A stretch of DNA of 64,000 nt from Prevotellamassilia sp. (GTDB taxonomy: Bacteria; Bacteroidota; Bacteroidia; Bacteroidales; Bacteroidaceae): the NCBI GenBank assembly GCA_009775705.1, contig VSQE01000003.1, forward strand, positions 1 through 64,000, given 5' to 3'. The notes below the pieces were generated by a model. The model searched no databases and was not told where the DNA came from. It saw only the letters and a program-made list of their open reading frames with translations. This document shows, in pieces, positions 49,528 to 58,869 of this stretch (its first letter is position 1; each line of letters begins with the position of its first letter). A program made the position numbers and the translations under genes.

Positions 49528-51861
49528 CTACCTCCTCATGGTTGGACGTTGTTCGTTCTCTTCGTCGGTTGTTTCTGCAGGCCCGTTTTGCTGTGCCTTG
49601 GACATACCGTCACAATCCATCACGTATGCCCGTAGCGCATGAATTTGCTGCCTTGTTTCCTCATTGTCATGCTCGAATACCAATATGATTTTGTTTGCAT
49701 CATACGGAACGCGTTCTTTGCTCGGAGGCAGGTTCAGTTCGTTCGCAATGGTCTCCGCATCATACATGGAAGCATAATAGTTGTTCCCATGTTTGAAAAG
49801 GACGACCGCTTCCGGTTGTTCTTCTTTGATTTGCTCATACTTGCCATACAGTTGTTCCGGCATATCTTTTATGGACAACTCTTTTAGGGATGAACCGGCT
49901 TTCTGGGCTTCCCCGGCGGTTTGTTTAGGATTCTTGTCTTTATCCTGCTGCTGGGTATCCTCTTCTCCTTGTTTCTTTCCGGCACTCTCTTCCTGCGTCT
50001 GTCCTTTGCGCAGTACGTCGGCGAAAAGCGTGGCCGCCAGATGGCATTTGTATTTGGCACGGTCCTCCGCCACCCACATGCGTTGCCATTGTTGCCGGGT
50101 GACGCTTCGGGGTTGTAATTTCTTTCCGTCAATGGTCGCCACGCACAGAGTCCCTTCTTGTTTGGTCTTGAACACGGACACCCGCTGAATCCGGTTCAGG
50201 TCAATGTCCTGCGCCCCGCTGCTGAACAGGTCCACTTTCAGGTCGGGTTGTGTTTCCGCCAGCGCATAATACTTGTGCGCCAGCTCCATGCGTACATTTT
50301 CGATATTGTCCATCGACTGTTTGAGGGTGGAGAAGAAGCGGTTCAGGTCGTCCTTGTCGGGATAGATACTGTACCCGCTCTGATGTTCGGGCTTCAGATA
50401 CAGTGCCCAGCGGTTCTTGTCGTCCTGAATCATCTGTACTTGGTCGAAGCCGATTTCGTCCGCCCGTTTGACCGCAGGCGTTACGTCCAATGTGGAGAGC
50501 ATCTCCAGCGCCCAGTTCTTCAGCCGGGCCAGTGACACCTGTTTTTGGGCGAAATAAGTATCATCGGGCCTATACCCCCATGCGCCGTCAGGATTGAAGA
50601 AACGCACGTTTTCGATCCCTTCCCTTCGCAAAGCCCTGCCGATACGGGCCTTGTTCATGCCCGGCACTTCATTGTCCACTTCCGGCGACGCACCGGCAGG
50701 GAGTATCACATCCGCCGATTTCGAGGACGGGTCGATGACAATGACAATGGTCTTGTCCTCCTTGTTCGGGTGTTTCCGGATCTCGTCAGCTACATAGAAA
50801 TGCTTGGGTAACTGCTCCTGCATGTCCGAGGTCTGCCGGCGGTTGCGCATCGTGGCATATTCGATTTTCTCGCCCCGTTCTGCCTTATGGATTACTTCGA
50901 GGGCGTTGTTCACGTCGCTTTCGAGGGCGTCCACCAGGTTGGGGTTCTCCTTGAGTTCCCGGTTCCAGTAGTCCACCAGTTCAAGGCTTTTGTCGGACAG
51001 ACGGGCGGGCAGTCCCAATTCCAGCATTTTGATTCCCGAAGCCACCTCCACGATTAGCCGTTCCTGTTTGAGGGCATCTTCCGAGGGACCCATACCGTTT
51101 TTCATCACCATGCCTTCACGGGCCAGCCGTTGCTGGTGTCCCGTGGCACTTACGATTTGCCGCAGTGCCTCCTGTACATAATCGTTGTAGTGTCCGAAAT
51201 CCCGTTGGCGCGGCATATAGACCGCATCGCGGTCTGTCTCGTAATGGGGCATTCCGCTTCCGTCCGAACGCACGGGCACGAGATTGTCCCGCATTTTCAG
51301 CAGGAAGTCGTTGAAACGGATATGCAATCGCCGTTCGTCGGCCTCGGAATATCCCCGTTCCACGGCACTGCCGTCTTTCAGCAATACCATATCGTATTCC
51401 TCCTTATCCACGTAAGGCAGTGTCGTTTGGTCGATATTGAAAAGTGTGCGGATCTCCCGGTTATGTATGCCCTTGTACTGTTTCTGCACCTCCTCGTCCA
51501 GTTTCAGATAGGCGTCTCGGCTGATGATGTCCTCCGGATTGTTGCGATGGACGTACTTATTCCAGTTATAGAACAGGAACGGGACTCCCTGCTCGTGCTC
51601 ACGGACAGATGTGCCGCGAGCCTTGGCATCGCTGTAAAGGGTAAACAGGTTGGTCTTGCACCCGTTCCGGTCCGAATGCAATGCCATAAACAACCCGTTG
51701 AACGGGCTGACGGCGACACCGCGCGGGTAGAATTTTGGAAAACCTTTGCCAGCGGCGTTGAGCCAGTGGCCTCCAGCGTTCGATGCTTCGTTCAAAGCCG
51801 TGGAGAGCAACTCTATCTGTCGCTCCTCGGCATTCTTTTCTATCTGCGATTTCTCTTTCAT
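49528..51861 (-). CDS. Large ArdC-N-type polyvalent protein
   Basis: 777 residues. The N-terminus (GGHWLNAAGKGFPKFYPRGVAVSPFNGLFMALHSDRNGCKTNLFTLYSDAKA) resembles the ArdC N domain. The middle is helical and the C-terminal region (EAVVLFKHGNNYYASMYDAETIANELNLPP) recalls the first domain of MutS. There is no HExxH. Such long multi-domain proteins accompany Bacteroidales ICE transfer genes and are thought to enter the recipient with the DNA; this is an inference from family context. Directly coupled to the hydrolase gene (4 bp apart). Confidence 0.62.
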   Translation of the reverse strand: MKEKSQIEKNAEERQIELLSTALNEASNAGGHWLNAAGKGFPKFYPRGVAVSPFNGLFMALHSDRNGCKTNLFTLYSDAKARGTSVREHEQGVPFLFYNWNKYVHRNNPEDIISRDAYLKLDEEVQKQYKGIHNREIRTLFNIDQTTLPYVDKEEYDMVLLKDGSAVERGYSEADERRLHIRFNDFLLKMRDNLVPVRSDGSGMPHYETDRDAVYMPRQRDFGHYNDYVQEALRQIVSATGHQQRLAREGMVMKNGMGPSEDALKQERLIVEVASGIKMLELGLPARLSDKSLELVDYWNRELKENPNLVDALESDVNNALEVIHKAERGEKIEYATMRNRRQTSDMQEQLPKHFYVADEIRKHPNKEDKTIVIVIDPSSKSADVILPAGASPEVDNEVPGMNKARIGRALRREGIENVRFFNPDGAWGYRPDDTYFAQKQVSLARLKNWALEMLSTLDVTPAVKRADEIGFDQVQMIQDDKNRWALYLKPEHQSGYSIYPDKDDLNRFFSTLKQSMDNIENVRMELAHKYYALAETQPDLKVDLFSSGAQDIDLNRIQRVSVFKTKQEGTLCVATIDGKKLQPRSVTRQQWQRMWVAEDRAKYKCHLAATLFADVLRKGQTQEESAGKKQGEEDTQQQDKDKNPKQTAGEAQKAGSSLKELSIKDMPEQLYGKYEQIKEEQPEAVVLFKHGNNYYASMYDAETIANELNLPPSKERVPYDANKIILVFEHDNEETRQQIHALRAYVMDCDGMSKAQQNGPAETTDEENEQRPTMRR

Positions 51862-51893
51862 ATTCCAAAATTTTTGTCGGTTACGAAATGATA

Positions 51894-53699
51894 TTACTGA
51901 ATGCCCCGTGTCCGCACGATGGTCTCCTGTTGTCCGTTGTCATAGTTCTGCGAAGCCATCTGGCGAAGTCGGTCGCTTTGGACGAGCACGGCATTGGCCA
52001 GCGTGTTCAGCGGCAAGGCACCGGCACGGTAGGCGTCCGCCACCGTGGAATTAAGCTGCACCGTGCAGGGCACGTGGTCTATCGTGGCAATAAGGGTATT
52101 GCCTTGCAGTACCGGATTCACAATACGTGGATTGAGCGGCTCATCGGGATAGCGTCTGTACTGCACCTTTTTGTCGGTCGTGGCCACATTTCCGTTTCTC
52201 TCCGTCCTTTCTTTTCCCAGTGCCTCGTGCCCCGCCTTGTTCAGCAGGTTCGCACCACCCAAGCCGATAAGCAACATCTTTAGCATCGGATTCTTGACGA
52301 ATATGCCCGCCACGATACTCGCTATCGGCAGCAGGTTTTCTTTCAGTCCCAGTGATTGCGTCTTGCCTGTGAATATACCCAATAGCATGTCTGGCAGCAT
52401 GGCCAACACACTGCCCGGATTACTCATGACTTCGCTGAAACCTTCCAGTCCGAGGAAACGGGTCAGTCCATCCCAACCGTTCTCGTTGGTCTGTATGGTC
52501 TGCGGTTCTTGCCTGGACGGCTCTTCCCGTATCGTTTTCTCGGTGGAGACTGTGGAAACCTGCACTTCTTTCGCCTCTTTTTCCCTCTGTTCGGATTCCT
52601 GACCGGCTTGTTCCGTTTCGGTATTCCCTCTTTCCAAGTCTTGCAGATAGGCTTCCTCCTGTCCGGGAGCGACCACCATCAGCACATCTTTATACCGTTC
52701 CGCCCGCTTCCGTTCTTCCCCGGCAGTTTCTTCCCGCCACGGCATATTTATACTGTCTGTTTTCCACCAATCCATAAAATCGAATGTTATAATCGGTATC
52801 TTTTTCTGTAACTCTCCGTTGGCTTCGGCCAAGAGTGTGTTCTCTTTGGGTGGAATCGCCGCTGCTTCCTTACGGAATCCCTCGAACACATTGCTTTCGC
52901 TGCCGAACACACCCTTGCTGATACACTCCTCTGCAGAGAGCGTCTGTGTCTCTTCTGCCCCGAAGTGATCGGCAACGGCCGAGATGGCTGTATCCGCTCC
53001 GATGAACCGTGCGAAGCTCGCCCACGAACCTGCACCGCCCAGCATGACGGTATCGGCTGAAGCCCCCAACACCCAACCTGCTCCTTTTTCCAACTTGCTC
53101 GGACGATAGGCGGCCTCTCCGCGTTTCTCTATCTCTTCGGCCAGCGGCGAGCGGCTCAACGCCTGAGGCAACCCCAACAGGCTTGATTCAGCCGCTTTGC
53201 GGATGATGTAGTCCGCCGAGGACTTGGGCATACGTTCCTTCACCAGATGGTCTATCATCAGTTGCTCCACGCGGTAGTCCACGAAAGCGTAGGCGAGGTC
53301 ACAGCCCAATTCCTGCGACAGTTCGTCGTAACGCTCGCGTCCGACTTCCTGCACGACGGTATCGCGCCACTCTCCGGCCATGTAGGCGAGATCGTGCTGT
53401 ATTTCTTCCGACGAGAGAATCCGTTTATTGCACATCTCGATGTAGTCCTCTGTCGTTTTGGAGTTCCATTCTCCCGTTACCTTGAGTGTTTGGTACGGGT
53501 CGGAGAGCGGTTGGCCCGCCGACGCCATCATGCCGAGTATGCCGCTTATGGAAGTCGAATACTCCTTCATTTCCTCGCCCTGCTTCTCGGTCAGGTAGGT
53601 TTGCGTCTGCGTCATGACGGGGACGAGATGATGGCGGAAATAACTGCCCATGAGGGTCTCTATTTCCGCAAACCTCCTGCTATGTTTGATTTCGTCCAT
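51894..53699 (-). CDS. 601-residue conjugation-associated protein
   Basis: Helical N-terminal half (to about 215), a central glycine- and alanine-rich, weakly hydrophobic part (AGWVLGASADTVMLGGAGSWASFARFIGADTAISAV, 208-243), a charged linker (345-405), a second hydrophobic region (about 450-485; LPIASIVAGIFVKNPMLKMLLIGLGGANLL) and a small C-terminal domain (VPCTVQLNSTVADAYRAGALPLNTLANAVLVQ). Pattern of a membrane-associated conjugation factor, unknown reaction. Confidence 0.6.
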   Translation of the reverse strand: MDEIKHSRRFAEIETLMGSYFRHHLVPVMTQTQTYLTEKQGEEMKEYSTSISGILGMMASAGQPLSDPYQTLKVTGEWNSKTTEDYIEMCNKRILSSEEIQHDLAYMAGEWRDTVVQEVGRERYDELSQELGCDLAYAFVDYRVEQLMIDHLVKERMPKSSADYIIRKAAESSLLGLPQALSRSPLAEEIEKRGEAAYRPSKLEKGAGWVLGASADTVMLGGAGSWASFARFIGADTAISAVADHFGAEETQTLSAEECISKGVFGSESNVFEGFRKEAAAIPPKENTLLAEANGELQKKIPIITFDFMDWWKTDSINMPWREETAGEERKRAERYKDVLMVVAPGQEEAYLQDLERGNTETEQAGQESEQREKEAKEVQVSTVSTEKTIREEPSRQEPQTIQTNENGWDGLTRFLGLEGFSEVMSNPGSVLAMLPDMLLGIFTGKTQSLGLKENLLPIASIVAGIFVKNPMLKMLLIGLGGANLLNKAGHEALGKERTERNGNVATTDKKVQYRRYPDEPLNPRIVNPVLQGNTLIATIDHVPCTVQLNSTVADAYRAGALPLNTLANAVLVQSDRLRQMASQNYDNGQQETIVRTRGIQ

Positions 53700-53714
53700 A
53701 TAATCAATATCTTT

Positions 53715-53990
53715 CTATATCATGTTTATCTGTTTCAGCAGTTGTTCCTTCGTTTGTTCGATGGCGTTGTGGTACACTTCCATTTGCTTGGGGAAAAACT
53801 CTTCGAGCCATGCATCTTTTTCGATACGGTCTTGAATGAAGCGTACCGCCTGTTCCCGTTCGATTTCCACCGAGGCTTCCCCTTCTTCCCTGTTGTTGAA
53901 CCATGCTTTCGTCCACCAGCGGACTCCGGCGCGGTCGGGATAGACGGAGACAATCCTCGATATGTCGAAACTCTGGATGTCGATGTCCAA
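53715..53990 (-). CDS. C-terminal extension of the M23 peptidase, or separate 91-residue protein
   Basis: The frame starts with a TTG at 53990 but stays open, in the -1 frame, back to the poly-A stretch in the end of the M23 gene, reading KLHDEAVAGCGLIDPLAELDIDIQSFD. No ATG or other strong start is seen in the overlap. It may therefore be made by frameshifting from 54023-54853 (379 residues in total), or its start may be lost. The sequence is alpha/beta with a long C-terminal helix (QMEVYHNAIEQTKEQLLKQINM). Confidence 0.5.
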   Translation of the reverse strand: MDIDIQSFDISRIVSVYPDRAGVRWWTKAWFNNREEGEASVEIEREQAVRFIQDRIEKDAWLEEFFPKQMEVYHNAIEQTKEQLLKQINMI

Positions 53991-54022
53991 CTCCGCCAGC
54001 GGGTCGATGAGTCCGCAGCCCG

Positions 54023-54853
54023 CTACAGCTTCGTCATGAAGTTTTTTTTTACCTCGCCGCCCATTGTGGAGAGGTACACCTCATGCCGCAGGGCAAGGTA
54101 GTTCAGGAAATCCGCTATCAGCAGGTTCTGAACTTTGCAGGCAAGCGGCATGGCTTTGCGCCCCAGTCCGAGGGGATTGGCTATGCTCGGCATCTGCTCG
54201 TAGAAATACTCTTTCATCGCTCCCATCGTGAAGATGTGGCGGAGCGACTGTTCCGTATGTGCGGGCACCGTGTACGCTCCCCGCTGCAAATCCTCCATGT
54301 AAAGCGGCAGAAAGCGGAGCATCAGCTCTTCTATTTCCCTTTGGTCCTTCTCGTAGTCGTTTTTTACTCCCGTTTCCGCATCGTAAAAACCTGCAGGGCC
54401 GTTGCCGTCGGTTTCCTGCAAAGCCTTGATGTTGCCGTACAACATGGTCAGGAACTCTATCGGGTTCAGCTCCTCGCCCTTGAATTTGACTTCTATATGC
54501 AGCCGTTCACCGCTCAAAGCCACCGTTTGTCCGGCTTTCACCCGTTGTCCGAATTGTGCGAACACATTCGACAGAAGACCGTATGTCACCTCGTACCCGC
54601 CGTAACGGACTGTCTGGCAAATGCCGTGTACCGGGTCGTTTCCCACGCCCGACACGATGCCACTGGCCACAGCCGACAGTATGTAGTACCGCGCTTTGAA
54701 GTCTATCCCGTGATGAAAGAACTTTTCTCCCGTTGTCGGGTGTACCTGCTCGCCGTAACCGAGCGACAGTTCCACGTCTTTTCCCCGCGGCTCTTCGAAC
54801 GGCATACAGTAACCGCTGTCCGAGTGCAGGATCATTTCTTCCGTATATTTCAT
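54023..54853 (-). CDS. M23-like peptidase of the transfer operon
   Basis: 276 residues. A LytM-like fold: FHHGIDFKARYYILSAVASG (H at 48, D at 51), VRYGGYEVTYGLLSNVFAQFGQRVKAGQTVALSGERLHIEVKF. One histidine of the usual HxH is present (LHIEV); the first is replaced by R (SGERLHIE), so the zinc site may be partial. A helical domain follows (160-270). The gene ends at MTKL after a run of nine A on the coding strand; see the frameshift finding. Likely a wall-active or scaffold protein in conjugation. Confidence 0.7.
   Translation of the reverse strand: MKYTEEMILHSDSGYCMPFEEPRGKDVELSLGYGEQVHPTTGEKFFHHGIDFKARYYILSAVASGIVSGVGNDPVHGICQTVRYGGYEVTYGLLSNVFAQFGQRVKAGQTVALSGERLHIEVKFKGEELNPIEFLTMLYGNIKALQETDGNGPAGFYDAETGVKNDYEKDQREIEELMLRFLPLYMEDLQRGAYTVPAHTEQSLRHIFTMGAMKEYFYEQMPSIANPLGLGRKAMPLACKVQNLLIADFLNYLALRHEVYLSTMGGEVKKNFMTKL
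54042..54050 (-). other. Candidate -1 frameshift slippery site
   Basis: Coding strand reads GTA AAA AAA AAC TTC. It contains A-AAA-AAC, a known -1 slippery heptamer. A -1 shift here joins the M23-like gene to the 53715 frame with no stop between. Confidence 0.45.
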
Positions 54854-54878
54854 TGTGATATATATTTTTTATGTGTTC

Positions 54879-55544
54879 CTACCTTCTCATTCCTCCGCTT
54901 TGCGCTTGTTCCTCCGGAGAGAGTGTCGGCGTCTGTGTCCTCGATACCGTTTCCGAGGGAACCGTGCGGACAACGCCCGCATTGTTGCCGATAAGCATCA
55001 TGCCCAGGAACAGACCGGCGATTTTACCCAGCCAGCCGGAACGTCCGAACACGAGGTACGCCGCCGCAATCAGTCCTGCAATGTTCAACCCCGACACATT
55101 GCCTCCTCCGAGGTTTCGCAAAAAGCCGCTGAGCATGTTGAACAACCCACCGCCGGAGGCTTCCCGCAGGAAGTTCGACACCCCGTTCAGTTTCGAGTCC
55201 GCGCCTCCCACAGCCTCGCCTATGGCAGAGACCGTCTCTCCGGCTTTGTCTTTCAGTTCCTTCATGTCTTCGGTCGTACCTGCAAGGGCATCCGTGGCGG
55301 ATTTGCCGACTACGGCCTCACTGACGATCCGTGCGACACTTTTGTCGGTGGTCAGTTTTTCCCAGCCCACATAGCCGACGGCAGCTCCGGTAGTGGCCAT
55401 TTTGACCGCCTGCCCGGCTCCCCGAAGGGTCTGCGAGGGATGCAGTACCGCATGACCGGCACTTTTTCCCGTCGCATTGGCGGCCTTGCCCATGCCTTTC
55501 ATGGCCTTTCCGCCGTATTTCAATATCGTATCCCAAGCTCCCAT
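54879..55544 (-). CDS. 221-residue membrane protein of the transfer operon
   Basis: Glycine- and alanine-rich N-terminus (KGMGKAANATGKSAGHAVLHPSQTLRGAGQAVKMATTGAAVGY), a helical stretch, then two adjacent hydrophobic segments near 150-190 (LNIAGLIAAAYLVFG, KIAGLFLGMMLIG), then a loose tail. The build recalls small channel-forming or pilus-base proteins. It overlaps nothing; 14 bp separate it from its upstream neighbour. Confidence 0.6.
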   Translation of the reverse strand: MGAWDTILKYGGKAMKGMGKAANATGKSAGHAVLHPSQTLRGAGQAVKMATTGAAVGYVGWEKLTTDKSVARIVSEAVVGKSATDALAGTTEDMKELKDKAGETVSAIGEAVGGADSKLNGVSNFLREASGGGLFNMLSGFLRNLGGGNVSGLNIAGLIAAAYLVFGRSGWLGKIAGLFLGMMLIGNNAGVVRTVPSETVSRTQTPTLSPEEQAQSGGMRR

Positions 55545-55558
55545 ATTTTTATTCTTTT

Positions 55559-56242
55559 TTAGGGTCTAACATTTCTTCCATTTTGCCGCCATCGTCTTTG
55601 GGCGGCTTTCACGATGTCGTACTTGTCCGCAACAGGGCGTGCACCCTCGTCGATTTCCCGCCAGATGTCGCCCATCGTGGTATATTTCACGGCTTTAGTC
55701 AGCCGTTGCAGCGTCCGGTTCATCGACCGGAGTTTCGGACGTATGCCGAACACGATCTCCATACGTTCCCTTTCCGTCATCTTGTTGTCCGACAGGCAGG
55801 CCGTGCGGATGTCGTTCACAATCTCCACGCTGTTCAATATCATCTCCCGGTAAATCTGGTTGCGCCGCGTGGAGAGGGCGACAGCCAATGCACCCGTCGA
55901 ATGTCTGCTCAATTGTTTGGTGAAGTCGCCCATGTTGTCCGTAAGCTGCGATATTTCATGGTAGAAACCGTAAATCTGCGCCGCATAGCAGACAATCGAA
56001 CGGAACGAGTTCAGGTAATTGTTGAACTCCCGTTGCAAGTCCGTCGTACCTTCCACTTCTTCTTTTGTCCACACATGCCCTGTGGTTTGCATCAGCATGA
56101 CCTTCTCTTGGTTTTTCAGTTCCTTCTCGGCCTTGTTGGTATAAACCAGAATCATTCCCGCAAGGGTCGCATCGTTCTGCGCCTGTACCTTCGAGATACC
56201 GGCGCACAGCAACAGAATCCATATCGAGATTATCCGCTTCAT
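55559..56242 (-). CDS. Secreted helical protein of the transfer operon
   Basis: 227 residues with a signal peptide (MKRIISIWILLLCAGISKVQA). The mature part is almost all helix (EKELKNQEKVMLMQTTGHVW; REFNNYLNSFRSIVCYAAQIYGFYHEISQLTDN). The same style of sequence is in the next gene upstream (56270), which suggests they are distant paralogues or partner periplasmic subunits. It may belong to the conjugation channel. Confidence 0.65.
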   Translation of the reverse strand: MKRIISIWILLLCAGISKVQAQNDATLAGMILVYTNKAEKELKNQEKVMLMQTTGHVWTKEEVEGTTDLQREFNNYLNSFRSIVCYAAQIYGFYHEISQLTDNMGDFTKQLSRHSTGALAVALSTRRNQIYREMILNSVEIVNDIRTACLSDNKMTERERMEIVFGIRPKLRSMNRTLQRLTKAVKYTTMGDIWREIDEGARPVADKYDIVKAAQRRWRQNGRNVRP

Positions 56243-56269
56243 CGTTCTTCGTTTTTTATTGTCCTTTTT

Positions 56270-56965
56270 TCAACGGGCGGTGGCTGCCGCCCTGCGCCAG
56301 CGGGACATGGCCAGACGGGCCACTTCGCCGTTGCTGCGGTCTATCATACCCGCCGTTATGTTGTTCCACACGTCGTTCAGGGTATAATAGCGCAGGCTCA
56401 AATAGAGCAGATGCAGTTTCCGGCTGAATGCCGCGAGCTGGTCGTTCAAAGCCCACAGGGTTTTGCTCCGTTCCGCCCCCGTGAGCATGTTTTCCGTGCC
56501 GCCTTTGGCCACGGCATCGTTCAGCAGCGTGAACACGGAGACCAGTTCCGTCGCTGTCTCGATATAGAGGTTGTTCATGTTCATGCTGGCGACGATACCC
56601 TGCGGGTTGTTCCGTATCGCTTTGCCCAATTTTTCCAGTGTGAGGAAAATCCGTACACCGTCATTATAGAGGTGCGTGCAGGCTTTCAGCGACGAGGCAT
56701 AGCCGCTCGCCGTCTTGAGGTAGCTGTTGTACTGTTTCTCCCACTCGTGTATGCGATTGAACTCTGCTGCGATACTGTTTTGCATCAAGGCGGTCTGCGT
56801 CTGTCCTTTGATTTGTTTGTCTATCTGGCCGTTAATCAATTCATTGCCCTCGGCCAACGCCGCCCATTCCAGCGGGTTTGAGGCGGCAATCTGCGCCTTG
56901 GCCAGTTGCGGAAGCAGACCGGCAAGTATCAAGACCGCCCATATACTAATGATTCGTAATCTCAT
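56270..56965 (-). CDS. Secreted helical protein, paired with the previous
   Basis: 231 residues from the ATG at 56965, followed by a signal peptide (MRLRIISIWAVLILAGLLPQLAKAQ). The earlier Met in the same frame at 57004 would add 13 residues ahead of a good signal peptide and was not used. Helical throughout (EFNRIHEWEKQYNSYLKTASGYASSLKACTHLYNDG; ATELVSVFTLLNDAVAKGG; LNDVWNNITAGMIDRSNGEVARLAMSRWRRA). The end (NDVWNNI...RWRRA) echoes GDIWREI...RRWRQ in 55559, so the two are likely paralogues. Confidence 0.66.
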   Translation of the reverse strand: MRLRIISIWAVLILAGLLPQLAKAQIAASNPLEWAALAEGNELINGQIDKQIKGQTQTALMQNSIAAEFNRIHEWEKQYNSYLKTASGYASSLKACTHLYNDGVRIFLTLEKLGKAIRNNPQGIVASMNMNNLYIETATELVSVFTLLNDAVAKGGTENMLTGAERSKTLWALNDQLAAFSRKLHLLYLSLRYYTLNDVWNNITAGMIDRSNGEVARLAMSRWRRAAATAR

Positions 56966-57443
56966 AGATTCCCTTTTTTCGTTTATTGATTTCCACACGT
57001 TCACGGATAATCGCCACGATGTCGTTTCCGCATCGGACGCCGATAAGGTCGAGCCTTGGCGTGTTCCGGTCCATCGAGAGAATGCGAACCGTCTTTAACC
57101 CGCAAATCTGTTGCAGGAGGCTCTGGTGTTCTTGAAAGTCCACGATACGGTACAGTTCCATGTAGTCCACCCTGCGTATGAAAATGCCGTGTTCGCTGAC
57201 AAGCTGTTCTTCGCCGACCCTGTAACGTATCCGACGCAGGTAGATGAAGCGATACAGCAACACGAGGAGCAGAAATAAGGAAACGATTCTCGCCATACTG
57301 CTCAACGGCAGACCTTCCATGCCGCCGTACACCAGCCCCGCCATGCACACGAACATCAGCGGCAGTTCGTCGATGACGAATTGCCCGGTATGCGGCCGCA
57401 GAAGGATATTCCGCTCGTCTTGTATGGAATGCTGCATAGTCAT
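56946..57443 (-). CDS. Two-helix membrane protein with PH-like domain
   Basis: 165 residues: two transmembrane helices (about 26-44, 50-68), then a bPH-like domain (RIRYRVGEEQLVSEHGIFIRRVDYMELYRIVDFQEHQSLLQQICGLKTVRILSMDRNTPRLDLIGV). This is the YdbS/YdbT (bPH_2) build. It overlaps the gene downstream by 20 bp and the one upstream by 4 bp. Possibly helps place the transfer complex in the membrane. Confidence 0.7.
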   Translation of the reverse strand: MTMQHSIQDERNILLRPHTGQFVIDELPLMFVCMAGLVYGGMEGLPLSSMARIVSLFLLLVLLYRFIYLRRIRYRVGEEQLVSEHGIFIRRVDYMELYRIVDFQEHQSLLQQICGLKTVRILSMDRNTPRLDLIGVRCGNDIVAIIRERVEINKRKKGIYEITNH

Positions 57444-58828
57444 CGGCGAAAATGTGTTTGTCGTTCTTGTTCAGGTTCTTCCTCTCTGACCGACTCTTCA
57501 CGGACCGATTCTTGCTGTTGCTCTGCCAGCAATTGTTCATTCCAGCCTGTATAGCGACAGTCCGGCATTTCACGGGAAATGGCGACATCATGCTCCTTGT
57601 CGATACCGAGAAAATCCTGTAATTTCTCACGGAACTCACGGTAACACTTCCTCATGGTATCTATTTGGTCCTGCACATCTTCCGGGGCACACAACCTGCT
57701 CGAACTCATTGATATGGCTTCTTCCCGTTCGGCATCGAATCGTATGCAGCTCTCTTGCAAGCCGCCTTTGGGCAACAGATAAAATTCTCCTTCGTCCAGA
57801 TCATTGCCGTCCGGTATGGAATCGAGATATGGTTTCCGCTCCGGTGTCTCCTCGATGGTGGAGCGTATCGTGCGGCAGATTTCCTTTTGCAGGGTTTGGG
57901 CAAACTTCCACCCCTCCCGACCGGTGTCGAAACAGATATGCTGCCGGGCCGGGATCGTAAGCTCAAGCACGCCTCGCATCTGTTTCTCGGTAGGTTCGCC
58001 GCCCGTTGAGACGAAGACCGCCTTTCGTAGCTCTTGGTTTTTCGCCTGATGAAGCTGGTAGTAGGCCATTGCCTCGCTGGCACTCTCGAACCAGTAGATA
58101 TGCTTGGCTTCCGAAAGAGCTGTCCGGGCAGGACTGGCAATCCATACACCTTCCCCCGAATGGTTGCCCTCGGTCATGTCGTCGTAGCTGGAGTTACCGT
58201 CCGTGTAGGCGTGTCCTCGCTTCTCGAATCCTACGATCTTATCCGCATCTTCGGGTAACGTCATCGGAAAGGCGAGGCAAGTGCGCCTCTGACCGTCCTC
58301 GCTGTGTCGGGTCGCCAGACAGAAGTCCCGGTGAAAGGTTTGCTGCGTACAGAGGTCGATACCCCTTTTCTCGAAATAGGGTGCAAACTTCTCCTGCGTA
58401 CCCCTGTCCTGCGGATCGAACTTCTGAATGTTGTAGTCCGCAATGTCGAACGGTCGGGTGTCCCGCTGGGGTTGTCCTGTGCGGGTTTCCTGTTCGGGAA
58501 TAGGGTAATGCAGAAGGCGGTAGCATACGAGTTCCACCAGCCGATCCGGATTTATGCCCTCATGGTATTCTGCAAAAAGATGCGGGTGTTCCTTGATGAA
58601 CGAAACGACGTTGTATTCCTTCTGCCGGGGTGGCTGGCAACAGCACTTCCCATGCTGTGTGATGACGAACTTGTCGCCCCGGATACGCTTTCCCTCACTG
58701 TCCGTGCGGATAAACGAAGAGAGACGCAAACCGAAGCGTCGGTTCTGGCGATAACCGGCATCGAGCAGTACATCCCGGATGTCGAGCCTTTGCAAAAAAT
58801 CGTCATGTGTCAGTTCTTTGTCATTCAT
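57440..58828 (-). CDS. Toprim/DUF3991-type protein, degraded active site
   Basis: 462 residues from the ATG at 58828 (a start at 58873 exists but the paralogue begins at the equal of 58828). It is the tandem paralogue of 58870-60318: LTHDDFLQRLDIRDVLLDAGYRQNRR, RIRGDKFVITQHGKCCCQ, VSFIKEHP and IYWFESASEAMAYYQL all match. The Toprim glutamate is kept (YWFESA), but the acidic pair is changed: the intact copy reads LCFDGDRAG, this one ICFDTGREG, which loses the second D. It may have become a structural or regulatory partner. Confidence 0.75.
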   Translation of the reverse strand: MNDKELTHDDFLQRLDIRDVLLDAGYRQNRRFGLRLSSFIRTDSEGKRIRGDKFVITQHGKCCCQPPRQKEYNVVSFIKEHPHLFAEYHEGINPDRLVELVCYRLLHYPIPEQETRTGQPQRDTRPFDIADYNIQKFDPQDRGTQEKFAPYFEKRGIDLCTQQTFHRDFCLATRHSEDGQRRTCLAFPMTLPEDADKIVGFEKRGHAYTDGNSSYDDMTEGNHSGEGVWIASPARTALSEAKHIYWFESASEAMAYYQLHQAKNQELRKAVFVSTGGEPTEKQMRGVLELTIPARQHICFDTGREGWKFAQTLQKEICRTIRSTIEETPERKPYLDSIPDGNDLDEGEFYLLPKGGLQESCIRFDAEREEAISMSSSRLCAPEDVQDQIDTMRKCYREFREKLQDFLGIDKEHDVAISREMPDCRYTGWNEQLLAEQQQESVREESVREEEPEQERQTHFRR

Positions 58829-58869
58829 TGTCTTCTCTTTTGTTGTTTCATGTGGGGTGTGCCGCATTG

